Assembly (NCBI GenBank): GCA_002327885.1 | Contig: DCUS01000087.1 | Span: 1 to 25,961, forward strand | Direction of reading: 5' to 3' | Source: Syntrophaceae bacterium UBA2208 | Lineage (GTDB): Bacteria; Desulfobacterota; BSN033; UBA1163 | Length of the DNA stretch: 25,961 nt | Part shown: in pieces, positions 15,707-23,457 of the stretch | Layout: each line of letters begins with the position of its first letter | Numbering within the stretch: the first letter of the stretch is position 1 | Notes under the pieces: generated by a model | The model's input: only the letters and a program-made list of their open reading frames with translations | What the model was told of the DNA's origin: nothing | Databases searched by the model: none | Made by a program: the position numbers and the translations under genes

Positions 15707-15978
15707 AAACCGTTGGAGGTACCGAACGGATTTTCAACAAAAGAAGAGCAGTTGGGGTCGTTTTCCCATTTTCCGTCTACATAGAACCGGTATTCGTATC
15801 GTCCCGGATCAAGAGGGAGGGAGATTTTCCAGACTCCTTGTTTATCCTTTTTCAGTGGATGGGAAGAAAGATCCCATTGGTTGAAACTCCCAGCTATGAA
15901 TACAGTTTTGGCCTCAGGAGCCAATAAACTAAATTTTGTATTCTTTATTTTCAGGTTCTTCTTAGATATCTTTGCCAT
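15685..15978 (-). CDS. Glycogen-binding (CBM48/AMPK-type) domain protein
   Basis: This 97-residue protein is a single early-set carbohydrate-binding domain. Family features are VFIAGSFNQWD (about 26-36), then HPLKKDKQGVWKISLPL, GRYEYRFYVDGKWENDP and NPFGTSNGL; the tryptophans and the YEYRF-VDG strand form the glucan-binding face. No catalytic domain is attached. Stand-alone copies like this are common in anaerobic bacteria and their role is unclear. AGAGGTGG precedes the ATG. The last codons and the stop lie inside a hairpin that may end transcription. Confidence 0.85.
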   Translation of the reverse strand: MAKISKKNLKIKNTKFSLLAPEAKTVFIAGSFNQWDLSSHPLKKDKQGVWKISLPLDPGRYEYRFYVDGKWENDPNCSSFVENPFGTSNGLKILKQF

Positions 15979-15996
15979 AATCCACCTCTTTTCTAT

Positions 15997-16818
15997 TTAC
16001 ATCGATCCATCAATCTGGATGACTTTTCCAACCCCTGCCTGAATGAAGTTTTTCCCATAGGCATCTTTAAACATCGCCATTGCCCTATCGCCTGTGCAGT
16101 GGCAAGGAGCGACCTTCTGAATTCCCATCTTTAGAAACGCTTCAATGATTCCTTTTATCTCCCGTTCACCCGCTGAAGAGAGGTGCCACCCACCTATCAC
16201 CATATAAATATCTTTCCTTACAATCGTCTTCGCTTTTTTAATGATCTCGATGATTCCTGGATGGGCACAACCCGTTATCAGGATGATCCCTTTAGGAGTA
16301 TTCACAAGAAGAGATTGTTCCTTTATCCCATGGCCCATTTCACCCGTTGAATGGAATCCTGGACAAATTTCTAATGGAGCATTTACTCTCACAACTGTCG
16401 CCCCATAAACCTTCCCCCCCCGATCAAACTCCTGATGAAATGATCCCGGCACATATATCTTCGCATTTGATTTTTCTCTCAACAAACTCCCCAGACCTCC
16501 CGTATGATCTCCGTGGATATGGGATAAAATGATCGTGTTAATGGTCTTTGGGTCTTTATTTAGAATCTTCACGTTCTCGAGGAGAGTTCGTCCATCTCCT
16601 CCCGTGTCAAAAAGAATGGTATTTCTTTCAAATTCGATCAGGCATGAAAAACCCCATGCTGTCTTTAGACGGTGATCATAAGGATTATTATCGTAGAGAA
16701 TGGTCATGGTCATAAGGTGATTCTTGAAGTCGTCCGACTCGGAAAAAACAGGGTTCATCATCCCAAGGCTATGAAAAGCTAACCCAGCAACCAAAAATAT
16801 AAGACTTCTCTTGAGCAC
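15997..16818 (-). CDS. Exported metallo-beta-lactamase-fold hydrolase (COG1237 type)
   Basis: The mature part is a metallo-beta-lactamase fold with the metal motif SHIHGDHTGG (His100, His102, Asp104, His105), a later GCAHPGI histidine, GGWHLSS and a final PCHCTGD. This layout matches COG1237, the family that includes the archaeal dihydropteroate-linked synthase MJ0301. An N-terminal hydrophobic stretch (SLIFLVAGLAFHSLG) looks like a signal peptide, so this copy is probably exported. The GTG at 16818 is preferred because GGGTGGG lies before it; a TTG at 16833 is also open and sits directly after the DnaJ stop. The substrate is unknown. Confidence 0.82.
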   Translation of the reverse strand: MLKRSLIFLVAGLAFHSLGMMNPVFSESDDFKNHLMTMTILYDNNPYDHRLKTAWGFSCLIEFERNTILFDTGGDGRTLLENVKILNKDPKTINTIILSHIHGDHTGGLGSLLREKSNAKIYVPGSFHQEFDRGGKVYGATVVRVNAPLEICPGFHSTGEMGHGIKEQSLLVNTPKGIILITGCAHPGIIEIIKKAKTIVRKDIYMVIGGWHLSSAGEREIKGIIEAFLKMGIQKVAPCHCTGDRAMAMFKDAYGKNFIQAGVGKVIQIDGSM

Positions 16819-16834
16819 TTTTATCCCACCCAAC

Positions 16835-17461
16835 TTAGATGATCTTCACCCGAAATTGGATTTCCTCTTGCCCCAATTCTTCCAAGGTAAGGCTTAGACG
16901 AGTGTTGGGTCCGACCCCCGGGGGGATTTGAATAGAGTATTGCTTCTGATTGATCCCTGTCTCGACGATAATCTCCTTCTTAGTTCCGTAAAGAGCTTCC
17001 TGTGGTGTGAGCGGGAGATCATAAATTTGGTCTATTTGTTTTCCATAAAAAGAATCATCAGTGGATTTTTCAAAGAATCCCATCCGGGTAAAATTGGCTC
17101 TTCTACGACCGCAGCCTCTGCCTCTTTTTCCACAAAAGGACTGGGGGTGGGTGAACCTCCCAAATTCGGAACCAAATTCTCTGAAAATTTCCTCGAAATT
17201 GAAATCCTTAAATACGTCCTCTCTCGTATACCTTCTTCTAAACCCCGTGTATCCAAACCGATTAAACTCTCTTTTCTTCTCGGGATCGCTCAAAACAGCA
17301 TAAGCCTCGCTAATCTCTTTAAATTTTTCTTCTCCATCCGGATCATCAGGGTGATGATCCGGATGGTATTTTAATGCCAATTTTCTGTAGGCCCTTTTAA
17401 TCTCATCCTCTGAAGCATAACGACTCAAGCCAAGTATTTCGTAATAATCTTTTTGATACAT
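16835..17461 (-). CDS. Short DnaJ-domain co-chaperone
   Basis: This is a J-domain protein of 208 residues with the Hsp70-stimulating HPD (33-35) in LKYHPDHHPDD and the following KEISEAYAVLSDPEKKREF. After an Arg/Phe-rich linker with CGKRGRGCGRR, only one C-terminal substrate-binding domain remains (YDLPLTPQEALYGTKKEI, then IQIPPGVGPNTRL). It lacks the DnaJ zinc-finger region and the second CTD, so it is closer to a shortened CbpA than to DnaJ. It follows the FmdB-like gene by 45 nt and nearly touches the next gene. Confidence 0.85.
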   Translation of the reverse strand: MYQKDYYEILGLSRYASEDEIKRAYRKLALKYHPDHHPDDPDGEEKFKEISEAYAVLSDPEKKREFNRFGYTGFRRRYTREDVFKDFNFEEIFREFGSEFGRFTHPQSFCGKRGRGCGRRRANFTRMGFFEKSTDDSFYGKQIDQIYDLPLTPQEALYGTKKEIIVETGINQKQYSIQIPPGVGPNTRLSLTLEELGQEEIQFRVKII

Positions 17462-17506
17462 GCTTAAATTCCCCTCAGAGGCACCCGACCTCCCCTAACC
17501 CATTGT

Positions 17507-17692
17507 TCAGGTGGATCCACTTGAACAAGTGGAAGAAGATCCGGCAGTCCCCGAAGAAAAACTGGATAAGACTCTTTGGGGCCTTCCGGCGCTGCACCTT
17601 GGACAACGGAGTTGCCTATTGTCCTCATTGATCTTTTGCAAAACTTCGAATCTTTCCTTACATCTCCGACATTCATATTCATAGATGGGCAT
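17507..17692 (-). CDS. FmdB-family zinc ribbon protein
   Basis: The 61 residues open with the family signature MPIYEYECRRCKERFE and continue to a second pair in LRCPRCSAG; Cys8, Cys11 and the two later cysteines make a zinc ribbon. The Ser/Gly-rich tail (SSFSSGTAGSSSTCSSGS) is common in this family. The function is poorly known; the name comes from a regulator of formamidase/amidase genes. GGGAG precedes the ATG. A longer ORF in another frame over the same bases lacks this signature and is a shadow. Confidence 0.85.
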   Translation of the reverse strand: MPIYEYECRRCKERFEVLQKINEDNRQLRCPRCSAGRPQRVLSSFSSGTAGSSSTCSSGST

Positions 17693-17703
17693 CCTATCGC
17701 TCC

Positions 17704-17991
17704 CTAACTTTCTCTCGGCTTCGGAACCTTTTCAAACAAAGGTTCTTCGATATCGAGCACTTTCAAGGGACTCCTCCCGGTAAAAAGCTTGATGATTTTC
17801 CCGACGGTGTAAGCATTTCCTCTAAGCATCAGTTTGCAGTTTTTGAATGTGCCTCCGGAGATTTCCGTCTCCCCTCTTTCCAGAATGAAGATACAATTTT
17901 CAAAATCACAGCGGATGAAGGTTTTTCCATCCAATTCAATTTTCTGATTATAAAATTTGGTATTTTTGTGTCGAACTTTATATTCCTGCAT
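17704..17991 (-). CDS. Unknown protein with pentapeptide-like strand repeats
   Basis: I do not recognise this protein of about 95 residues. The middle shows short strand repeats ending in small or Cys residues (TFIRCDFENCIFI, then GGTFKNCKLML), resembling one or two coils of a pentapeptide-repeat or right-handed beta-helix fold. There is no signal peptide. The start could be the ATG at 17991 or a GTG at 18009; both overlap the end of the IscU-like gene, which indicates coupled translation. It lies 11 nt before the FmdB gene. Confidence 0.6.
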   Translation of the reverse strand: MQEYKVRHKNTKFYNQKIELDGKTFIRCDFENCIFILERGETEISGGTFKNCKLMLRGNAYTVGKIIKLFTGRSPLKVLDIEEPLFEKVPKPRES

Positions 17992-18454
17992 CTCGGCTTT
18001 TGATTTCACTCTTTCCGAAATTACACTTCTTAGAGTCAGAATAATTTTTGACAGCTTCTTTTAGGGTATTGGATGCCAGAAGAGCACAATGAACACTCTC
18101 TTCAGGCAAACCTTTTAAAGCCTCCAATATCATCTGTTGGTTTATCTCCACCGCCTCTTCAATCTTTTTCCCTTGTGCCAATTCAGTGGCCATACTGCCT
18201 GCGGCTATGCTTGAAGCACATCCATCCGTCATGAATTTAATTTTTGAAAGTCTCCCGTCCTTGACCCTGAAGGAAATCTGCATTGTATCCCCACAGGGGC
18301 CTCTAATCTTTGCAAAACCATCCGGGTTCCTGATCTTTCCCAGGTTCCTTGGATTTAACCATCGTTCAATCACCTTTTCAGAATAGACCTTTCTGGCATC
18401 TTCCATGATGGATTCTTGAAGTTCACTTGCCATCTTTTCAAAATCATTGGACAT
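17978..18454 (-). CDS. IscU/NifU-like iron-sulfur cluster scaffold
   Basis: This is a scaffold on which Fe-S clusters are built, 158 residues long. The three ligand cysteines are visible in GPCGDTM, DGCASSIAAGSM and VHCALLA, together with the Asp after the first Cys. An N-terminal helix precedes the domain. No cysteine desulfurase gene is near, so it may serve a separate or accessory role. The ATG at 18454 follows AAGGAG and is preferred over an ATG at 18481. It overlaps the trmO stop by 11 nt and the next gene by 14 nt. Confidence 0.86.
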   Translation of the reverse strand: MSNDFEKMASELQESIMEDARKVYSEKVIERWLNPRNLGKIRNPDGFAKIRGPCGDTMQISFRVKDGRLSKIKFMTDGCASSIAAGSMATELAQGKKIEEAVEINQQMILEALKGLPEESVHCALLASNTLKEAVKNYSDSKKCNFGKSEIKSRDAGI

Positions 18455-18917
18455 GCTTCGACTCCTTAAAACTTTTCCCATAAACTTTTGAGAAATCCGT
18501 TTCCTTGACCCACCCTACCCTGACATTTGCCTTTGCGTCAATTTCGGGCAGATAGGGTTTGATATCGACAAGAGGTGTCCCTTCCAAAGCATCTAATCCT
18601 TTTACTTTCAGTTTATTCCCTGCTATTTCAATCAATTCGACTACGGAAAAACCCAAAGCATTCGGCCTGTTTGGTGATCGGGTGGCAAAAACACCGTGTG
18701 GCTCGGAATCCCAGGGCGTTTTTACCAAAAGGGAATAGTCCTTCGTCGAGTGTAACCAATAAAGTAATATGAGATGAGAGAACCCATCGATATCCTTTAA
18801 CCCCTCTGCATACTGTTCAAAAATCTCAATCTCACAAATTTCCTCTCGACCTTGTGGGGGACATGCTTTCCTATCTTTGTATGGAGAACGAATGACTCCA
18901 ATCGGGTTTAGTCCCAT
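18444..18917 (-). CDS. trmO: tRNA (N6-threonylcarbamoyladenosine37-N6)-methyltransferase TrmO
   Basis: TrmO (UPF0066) methylates t6A37 in tRNAs reading ACY. The 157 residues show the family blocks: PIGVIRSPYKDRKACPPQG at the start, IDGFSHLILLYWLH (about 42-55), the SAM-site motif GVFATRSPNRPNALG (about 75-89), then KVKGLDALEGTPLVDIKPYLPEID. It is a single-domain form, shorter than the E. coli protein, as is usual outside enterobacteria. It follows hisC by 30 nt and overlaps the IscU-like gene by 11 nt. Confidence 0.9.
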   Translation of the reverse strand: MGLNPIGVIRSPYKDRKACPPQGREEICEIEIFEQYAEGLKDIDGFSHLILLYWLHSTKDYSLLVKTPWDSEPHGVFATRSPNRPNALGFSVVELIEIAGNKLKVKGLDALEGTPLVDIKPYLPEIDAKANVRVGWVKETDFSKVYGKSFKESKHVQ

Positions 18918-18947
18918 GGTTCATTCAGCCTTTCTCTTTGGGCACCT

Positions 18948-20045
18948 TCATCGTCCATTCTTTTTTTGAAGAATCTGCTTGAGTGATTCAACACAAAAGG
19001 CGTTTTCTTCTTCGGTTCCTGTACTGACACGGACGAATTTCCTGTCTCTATATCCCTTCACGGTTTTGATCATCACCTTTCTCTCCAAAAGTGAATCTAC
19101 AACTTTCTGAGGATCCAAACCTGTTTTGGTAATGTCAATTAAAATGTAATTCCCGTAAGAAAAATAGGCTTTCACCCCGCCTATTTTGTTCAACTCCTGA
19201 AAAAAATATTCGATTTCTCGATTGTTGGCTGTTATCTTCCGGTTGAATGCATCCCCATCATGCCAAGCTGAATAAGCTGCGGCGATAGCCATCAGACTGA
19301 CACTCCATGGCATCTGCATCTTTTTGAAATATCCAATGACCTTCTTATCAGCGAAGCAGAATCCGATACGAATTCCCGCCAGTCCGAAGGCTTTTGAAAA
19401 AGTGTGGGAGATGATGGCATTGGGGTAATTCCTGATTAAGGGTGCTTTTGAAAGATGTTCTGGATGATATTCGAGATAGGCTTCGTCAACCAGAGTGGGA
19501 ATGCCTCTTTTGAGAATTCTAATGAGGTCCTCATCAGGGATGAAATCACCCGTAGGATTATTAGGAGTACAAATGATGATGACTTTTGTCTTTGAGGTAA
19601 TCGCGTTCAGGATAGCCTCTGTATCATATTGAAGATCTTCTTTTTGATCTACTTTGATCGCTTTTCCCCCGATGATTGTGGCTCTGGACTCAAACAGACT
19701 AAAGGTGGGATTGGGGATGATGACCTCCTCACCCGGAGCCACAAATACTTTCATGACCATTTCGATAATTTCAGAGGAGCCATTTCCCAGAAAGACATTG
19801 TCAGATCCCAGTTGATATTTTTCCGCTATCTTAGCTCGAAGCTGTGGGCCATTCCCCGGGTACCTATTTCCATGCCTGACTGCATCCAATATTGCTTCCA
19901 CGACTGCCTGGGAAGGTGGGTACGGATTTTCATTAAGAAACATCCTGCGAAACTCTGGATGATCCCACGCCACATTGACATCGTCCGTGGTGTAGGGCTT
20001 GACGTCATTCATCCAAGGGACTACAAAATCAGATAGATCTTTCAT
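18948..20045 (-). CDS. hisC: Histidinol-phosphate aminotransferase-like PLP enzyme
   Basis: This is a fold-type I aminotransferase of 365 residues. It matches HisC: GNGSSEIIEMV near the cofactor phosphate, CTPNNPTGD with Asn163, LVDEAYLEY with Asp187, and SHTFSKAFGLAGIRIG with the PLP-binding Lys218. HisC converts imidazole-acetol phosphate to histidinol phosphate, but related enzymes act on tyrosine, cobyrinate threonine derivatives (CobD) or other amino acids, and no other his genes are here, so the substrate is open. The ATG at 20045 has AAAGGA six bases upstream; a second in-frame ATG at 20084 would add 13 residues. The 265-nt gap upstream holds no supported gene. Confidence 0.85.
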   Translation of the reverse strand: MKDLSDFVVPWMNDVKPYTTDDVNVAWDHPEFRRMFLNENPYPPSQAVVEAILDAVRHGNRYPGNGPQLRAKIAEKYQLGSDNVFLGNGSSEIIEMVMKVFVAPGEEVIIPNPTFSLFESRATIIGGKAIKVDQKEDLQYDTEAILNAITSKTKVIIICTPNNPTGDFIPDEDLIRILKRGIPTLVDEAYLEYHPEHLSKAPLIRNYPNAIISHTFSKAFGLAGIRIGFCFADKKVIGYFKKMQMPWSVSLMAIAAAYSAWHDGDAFNRKITANNREIEYFFQELNKIGGVKAYFSYGNYILIDITKTGLDPQKVVDSLLERKVMIKTVKGYRDRKFVRVSTGTEEENAFCVESLKQILQKKNGR

Positions 20046-20310
20046 CTCGAATCCTTTCCTCAAAATTATTGACCCAATTTTCATCCCGCCTATAAATATC
20101 GCCAGCAGAACAGGGGGGCTTCGGGCCTCCTTATCCTTTCCCGAAATCGGTCTTTTCTCTAACCCGGTCCTCCTCCTTCATTCTATCTTCCATTGTGATT
20201 TCTTCAGCCACTGCTTCCCCTTCCCTAATACTTCTCATCTCCTTCCCAAAAAAGTGGCCCATAGATTACGATCATTCCATTCTCCTACCACCTTTGTATA
20301 TCCCATTACT

Positions 20311-21237
20311 TCAAAGACCTATATATTTCTCAAACCGTCCTAAACGGACCTGCAACTCTTGCACTTCCCTGTATAACATTCTGGCTTCATGGGCTAAATC
20401 TGTGTTTTTTGCCAATCCTGCAATGCGTCGCGATAGTATTCCGATAACTGTGATCCGATTTCTAAACGCATGGGCAGTCTCCCTGACCATCGCTTCTTTT
20501 GTTCTGTATAATTCCTCCAATTGCCCCACCAGCTTGGCTTTGCCTACAGCAGCTCCCATCAACTCCCCTACTACCTTTAGATACTCAAACTCCTCCGCTG
20601 AAATGGGAACCCCTTCTCTCCCAGAATCAATGATTAAAGCTCCCACACGCCTTTCCTCTTGGGTTAATAGATCAACATACCAGAGCGGAATGACCGCTTT
20701 AATCTTGATTTTCTCCCCCAGAGTATGCCGATAACCTTCGCTATCATGAGGACGGGTCAGGTTCAATGACACTCCCTTTTTAACCACCCCCCAGACGACG
20801 CTCTCCCTGCAAATTGGAACTTGCTCTATTGGACGTTTATATCTGCCTACCCAGCATTGGAGTTTCAGTTCCTCCCCTTCCATGAGACAGCATCTTGCCC
20901 GTTTCCCTAATCGTTTACTGATATGATCAAGACAGGTTTTAATAAGATAATCCCGATTCATGCACCAACTCACCAAACGTGCAATTTCAAGAAGGTCCCA
21001 ATAACGCCCCACCATATCTTTCATTTGTAGGCTCTTGACCCCCATGAGAGTCTTGATCTGTCTCCTCTTCGGGATAATTTGATTTATTTTAACGACTGGT
21101 TTCCAATCCATCCTATTAGACTTTCGCGCAACATTGTGTTCATGCCTATCGTCAAAGTTTTTCATGAAATCTGCAAAAAAGTTTTTACTTCCCGAATGCA
21201 CTTTAAAAGGGAATCCTTTAAATCTATTCTCCCTCAT
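20311..21237 (-). CDS. GAF-domain protein with HisKA-like helix but no ATPase domain
   Basis: The 308 residues begin with a basic region, then a GAF-type sensor fold at about 95-240 (CCLMEGEELKLQCWVGRY, VPICRESVVWGVVKKG, AVIPLWY). A helical linker leads to ETAHAFRNRITVIGILSRR, which resembles the HisKA phospho-acceptor helix (H followed by RNRLT). The protein stops soon after; no HATPase_c domain follows in any frame. It may accept phosphate from another kinase or only dimerise. The ATG at 21237 overlaps the 79-aa gene by 14 nt; the frame is open further upstream but that part shadows the neighbour. Confidence 0.7.
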   Translation of the reverse strand: MRENRFKGFPFKVHSGSKNFFADFMKNFDDRHEHNVARKSNRMDWKPVVKINQIIPKRRQIKTLMGVKSLQMKDMVGRYWDLLEIARLVSWCMNRDYLIKTCLDHISKRLGKRARCCLMEGEELKLQCWVGRYKRPIEQVPICRESVVWGVVKKGVSLNLTRPHDSEGYRHTLGEKIKIKAVIPLWYVDLLTQEERRVGALIIDSGREGVPISAEEFEYLKVVGELMGAAVGKAKLVGQLEELYRTKEAMVRETAHAFRNRITVIGILSRRIAGLAKNTDLAHEARMLYREVQELQVRLGRFEKYIGL

Positions 21238-21463
21238 CATCCGATGACTTTCTGGGCTTGATATATACAATTTTAAAATAACTTTGAAATCCCGCTGAAG
21301 AAGGAGAACCCTTCTTCTTGGAATGAGCATGTTTGGGAGGCTGTAAATGAACTTCGTAGCCCAGGAGATCGTATATCTCCACCGCATCTTTTGCCTGAGC
21401 CTCATCGGCAACGAATTGACGGAGCCATCCCTCTTTTTGTAATTGTCTATGGGTTTGTCTCAT
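21224..21463 (-). CDS. Small unknown protein in a signalling operon
   Basis: The 79 residues are not from a family I recognise. The first half reads as a helix with a short alpha/beta unit (RQFVADEAQAKDAVEIYDLLG, then YEVHLQPPK); the second is basic and ends in KPRKSSDDEGE. AGAGGATTCT precedes the ATG. It overlaps the response regulator stop by 17 nt and the GAF gene start by 14 nt, which strongly supports a real, translationally coupled gene. Confidence 0.65.
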   Translation of the reverse strand: MRQTHRQLQKEGWLRQFVADEAQAKDAVEIYDLLGYEVHLQPPKHAHSKKKGSPSSAGFQSYFKIVYIKPRKSSDDEGE

Positions 21464-21953
21464 AGAATCCTCTTATTTCTTGTGCGGACACTCCCCGACC
21501 GTCTTTTTCTTCGCCATTCTTCCCCAACAATTCTTTAACAGTTTTCTTCAACACGGAAAGGTCGGACGACTTAACAACAAAGGCATCCGCTAACCAAGTC
21601 ATAAAGTCATTCTTATAGTGAGCGTAGGCGGTATGAAGAATGACAGGCATTTTTTTGTAACGCGATACAATCTTTCCCAGAACTTCAATCCCATCCATTT
21701 CCGGCATCATAATATCAAGAATGACGAGATTACAGAGTGATTCCTCGAGGCGCTTTAAGGCCTCTTTGCCATCCCTCGCCCGAATGACTATATAACCCTC
21801 CTCATTCAACTCCTGTTCATAGAGCAAACATTGTGCTTCTTCATTTTCCACAAGCAGAATCTTTTGCGTGGAGTATTCTGCTTGGGTTAGGATGGGTTGA
21901 ATTGCGCGGCTTTCTAAAGCGGGAACTAAAACCTTGTCTGAGTAAGCTTTCAT
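21447..21953 (-). CDS. Response regulator with a single receiver domain
   Basis: The 168-residue protein has about 30 N-terminal residues and then a CheY-like receiver: ILLVENEEAQ for the acidic pocket, LVILDIMMPEMDG with the phospho-acceptor Asp80, LHTAYAHY for the switch Thr, and FVVKSSDL with the conserved Lys. There is no output domain. The pocket has Glu-Asn-Glu in place of the usual Asp pair. The ATG at 21953 follows GGAGGGCAAGAA and is preferred over an upstream start at 22001. It is the first gene of an overlapping trio with the 79-aa protein and the GAF protein. Confidence 0.88.
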   Translation of the reverse strand: MKAYSDKVLVPALESRAIQPILTQAEYSTQKILLVENEEAQCLLYEQELNEEGYIVIRARDGKEALKRLEESLCNLVILDIMMPEMDGIEVLGKIVSRYKKMPVILHTAYAHYKNDFMTWLADAFVVKSSDLSVLKKTVKELLGKNGEEKDGRGVSAQEIRGFYETNP

Positions 21954-22040
21954 TTCTTGCCCTCCTTTCCATTTAGCAAAGGAACTTAGGGCCATCCCCA
22001 TAAAAGGTGGATTGGAAGATGAGCAAACAGGATTGATTTC

Positions 22041-23090
22041 TTACTTGCCCATCCGTTCAACTAATTTATTAAGTTGTTCCTGCGAGAGCGGTTCACCAAA
22101 TGCGGCATAATGGTAAAGGGGGGCCACAGGGTTCTTAATTGGAACCCATTTCCCTTCCTTCCGATCCTGGTAAACGCATTGATAGTCCACCCCTTTCACA
22201 ACAGGAATAACGCCCTTCAGATTTTTCGTCTTTCCTTCCTCAAGCCAGGTCAGTGTGACTTTTCCGCTTTGAACATCCTTCATAATCTTCGTCCCGTGAC
22301 AACCATCGCATTTCCTTCCCTCTTTCATCACGGAGTGGCTCATATGGGGAGCAAACATAAAGAAGGTCTTATCCCCTTTTACCACGAAGGTTTGCATGTT
22401 TGCCGAAGAAACTTTTCCTCCATAATTCATCAAAAATACCCACCCCGAAACCGGAATAGCCACACGTCTCCCTTCCCTAATTTGAGTGTCAAAGTGACAG
22501 TTGGTGCAGCTAACCACATGGCGTACATGACAGGCTTTGCAATCTAGTTTGTCCCCATGAACGGTATGGGAATCGGTTTGTTTAACAGAGGAATGGCATT
22601 TTTCGCACTTTGTGTCCATGGCGCCAGGCTGTTTCAGAGATATGTATTCGACTCCATCGCCGTGTATTTCTCTTGACGAATGGCAATCCATACATTTCAT
22701 CCCTTTGGCCAAATGGACATCCGGCTGCTTTGATGCCCGATCAATTCCTATGATGGCCTGCTCCCTTACATGGCATTCCAGACACATCGTTTGGTTTTTA
22801 GCCGCCTCGGTTGAATATTTGAATGTTTTATCTTTCTCCACCTTATGGCAGCGATCGCATCCAGGCGCATGACAGTTTTTACACGTGAGGTTAGAATAAG
22901 GGACACCGGATAGGATTTCTAAACCGCCATTCGCTTTGTCATACCAGTATTCCATCCCCTTTGCGGTGTAGTGCAGACTGGTAAGAAAAAAACAGTTCTC
23001 TTTCTTGATCTCTTGACAATAAGGATTTCCAAGCAGGCCAATAAAAATCAAACTCAGCGCAATTAGTTGGACAGCCAATGCCCTTTTCAT
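22041..23090 (-). CDS. Periplasmic octahaem c-type cytochrome
   Basis: The 349 residues start with a signal peptide (KRALAVQLIALSLIFIGLLG) and contain eight CxxCH haem sites: CKNCH, CDRCH, CLECH, CMDCH, CEKCH, CKACH, CTNCH and CDGCH. The first two are only seven residues apart. The C-terminal 90 residues lack haem motifs and may bind a partner. It is probably a periplasmic electron carrier or reductase subunit in anaerobic respiration; no catalytic CxxCK motif is present, so it is not a typical NrfA. GGAGG precedes the ATG. The response regulator gene begins 87 nt downstream, and the DUF1858 gene ends 38 nt upstream. Confidence 0.9.
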   Translation of the reverse strand: MKRALAVQLIALSLIFIGLLGNPYCQEIKKENCFFLTSLHYTAKGMEYWYDKANGGLEILSGVPYSNLTCKNCHAPGCDRCHKVEKDKTFKYSTEAAKNQTMCLECHVREQAIIGIDRASKQPDVHLAKGMKCMDCHSSREIHGDGVEYISLKQPGAMDTKCEKCHSSVKQTDSHTVHGDKLDCKACHVRHVVSCTNCHFDTQIREGRRVAIPVSGWVFLMNYGGKVSSANMQTFVVKGDKTFFMFAPHMSHSVMKEGRKCDGCHGTKIMKDVQSGKVTLTWLEEGKTKNLKGVIPVVKGVDYQCVYQDRKEGKWVPIKNPVAPLYHYAAFGEPLSQEQLNKLVERMGK

Positions 23091-23128
23091 TTTCCTCCAC
23101 CCTCCTCAATTTGAATTTTACATCCCTA

Positions 23129-23404
23129 CTAAAAAGACACCTCCGCATAAAAAGACGTTATCCATCTTTTATTCGTGCCTACCAAAATATTTTGTACCTC
23201 CCGGAGATCTCGAGCCAATCGACCTTGATCTACACCAGAGAGAAGGCATGCCATTTTGAGTGTCTGGATTTTAAACCCTGGCTTTTTTAGACAATTCTGA
23301 CCGAAATATCTTTCCATGATTCGAGATATTTCAGGATATTTCTTAACGATACCTCCAATCATCTTGTATTCTAATGAGGAGTTTTTAGCTGAGGATGGTA
23401 TCAT
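23129..23404 (-). CDS. DUF1858-like small protein
   Basis: The 91 residues match the DUF1858 pattern: MIGGIVKKYPEISRIMERYF, then a Cys (NCLKKPG) and a helical end (TLKMACLLSGVDQGRLARDL). The family is a small helical domain found alone or fused to hybrid-cluster and other redox proteins in anaerobes. The function is unknown. AGAGGATTAAGAA precedes the ATG. It lies 38 nt before the octahaem cytochrome gene and may be co-transcribed with it. Confidence 0.75.
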   Translation of the reverse strand: MIPSSAKNSSLEYKMIGGIVKKYPEISRIMERYFGQNCLKKPGFKIQTLKMACLLSGVDQGRLARDLREVQNILVGTNKRWITSFYAEVSF

Positions 23405-23437
23405 TTCTTAATCCTCTTTTTGGAAATCTTTTTCTGG

Positions 23438-23457
23438 ATTCCCGTTTAAACGGGAAT
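23438..23457. repeat. 20-bp perfect palindrome of the ATTCCC...GGGAAT type
   Basis: ATTCCCGTTTAAACGGGAAT reads the same on both strands. With flanking TGG and GAC it resembles the interspersed ATTCCC(N)GGGAAT palindromes known from Neisseria (dRS3) and seen in many other proteobacteria. The thioesterase stop codon at 23448-23446 lies inside it. Confidence 0.7.

Noticed and set aside
20106..20132. GC-rich hairpin (GGC...GCC with a CCGAA loop) between hisC and the GAF gene
   Set aside because: The stem is short and no U-run follows; not convincing as a terminator.
20131..20238. 35-codon charged minus-strand ORF in the gap between the GAF gene and hisC
   Set aside because: The ribosome site abuts the ATG with no spacing, and the composition is low complexity. 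Not enough support.
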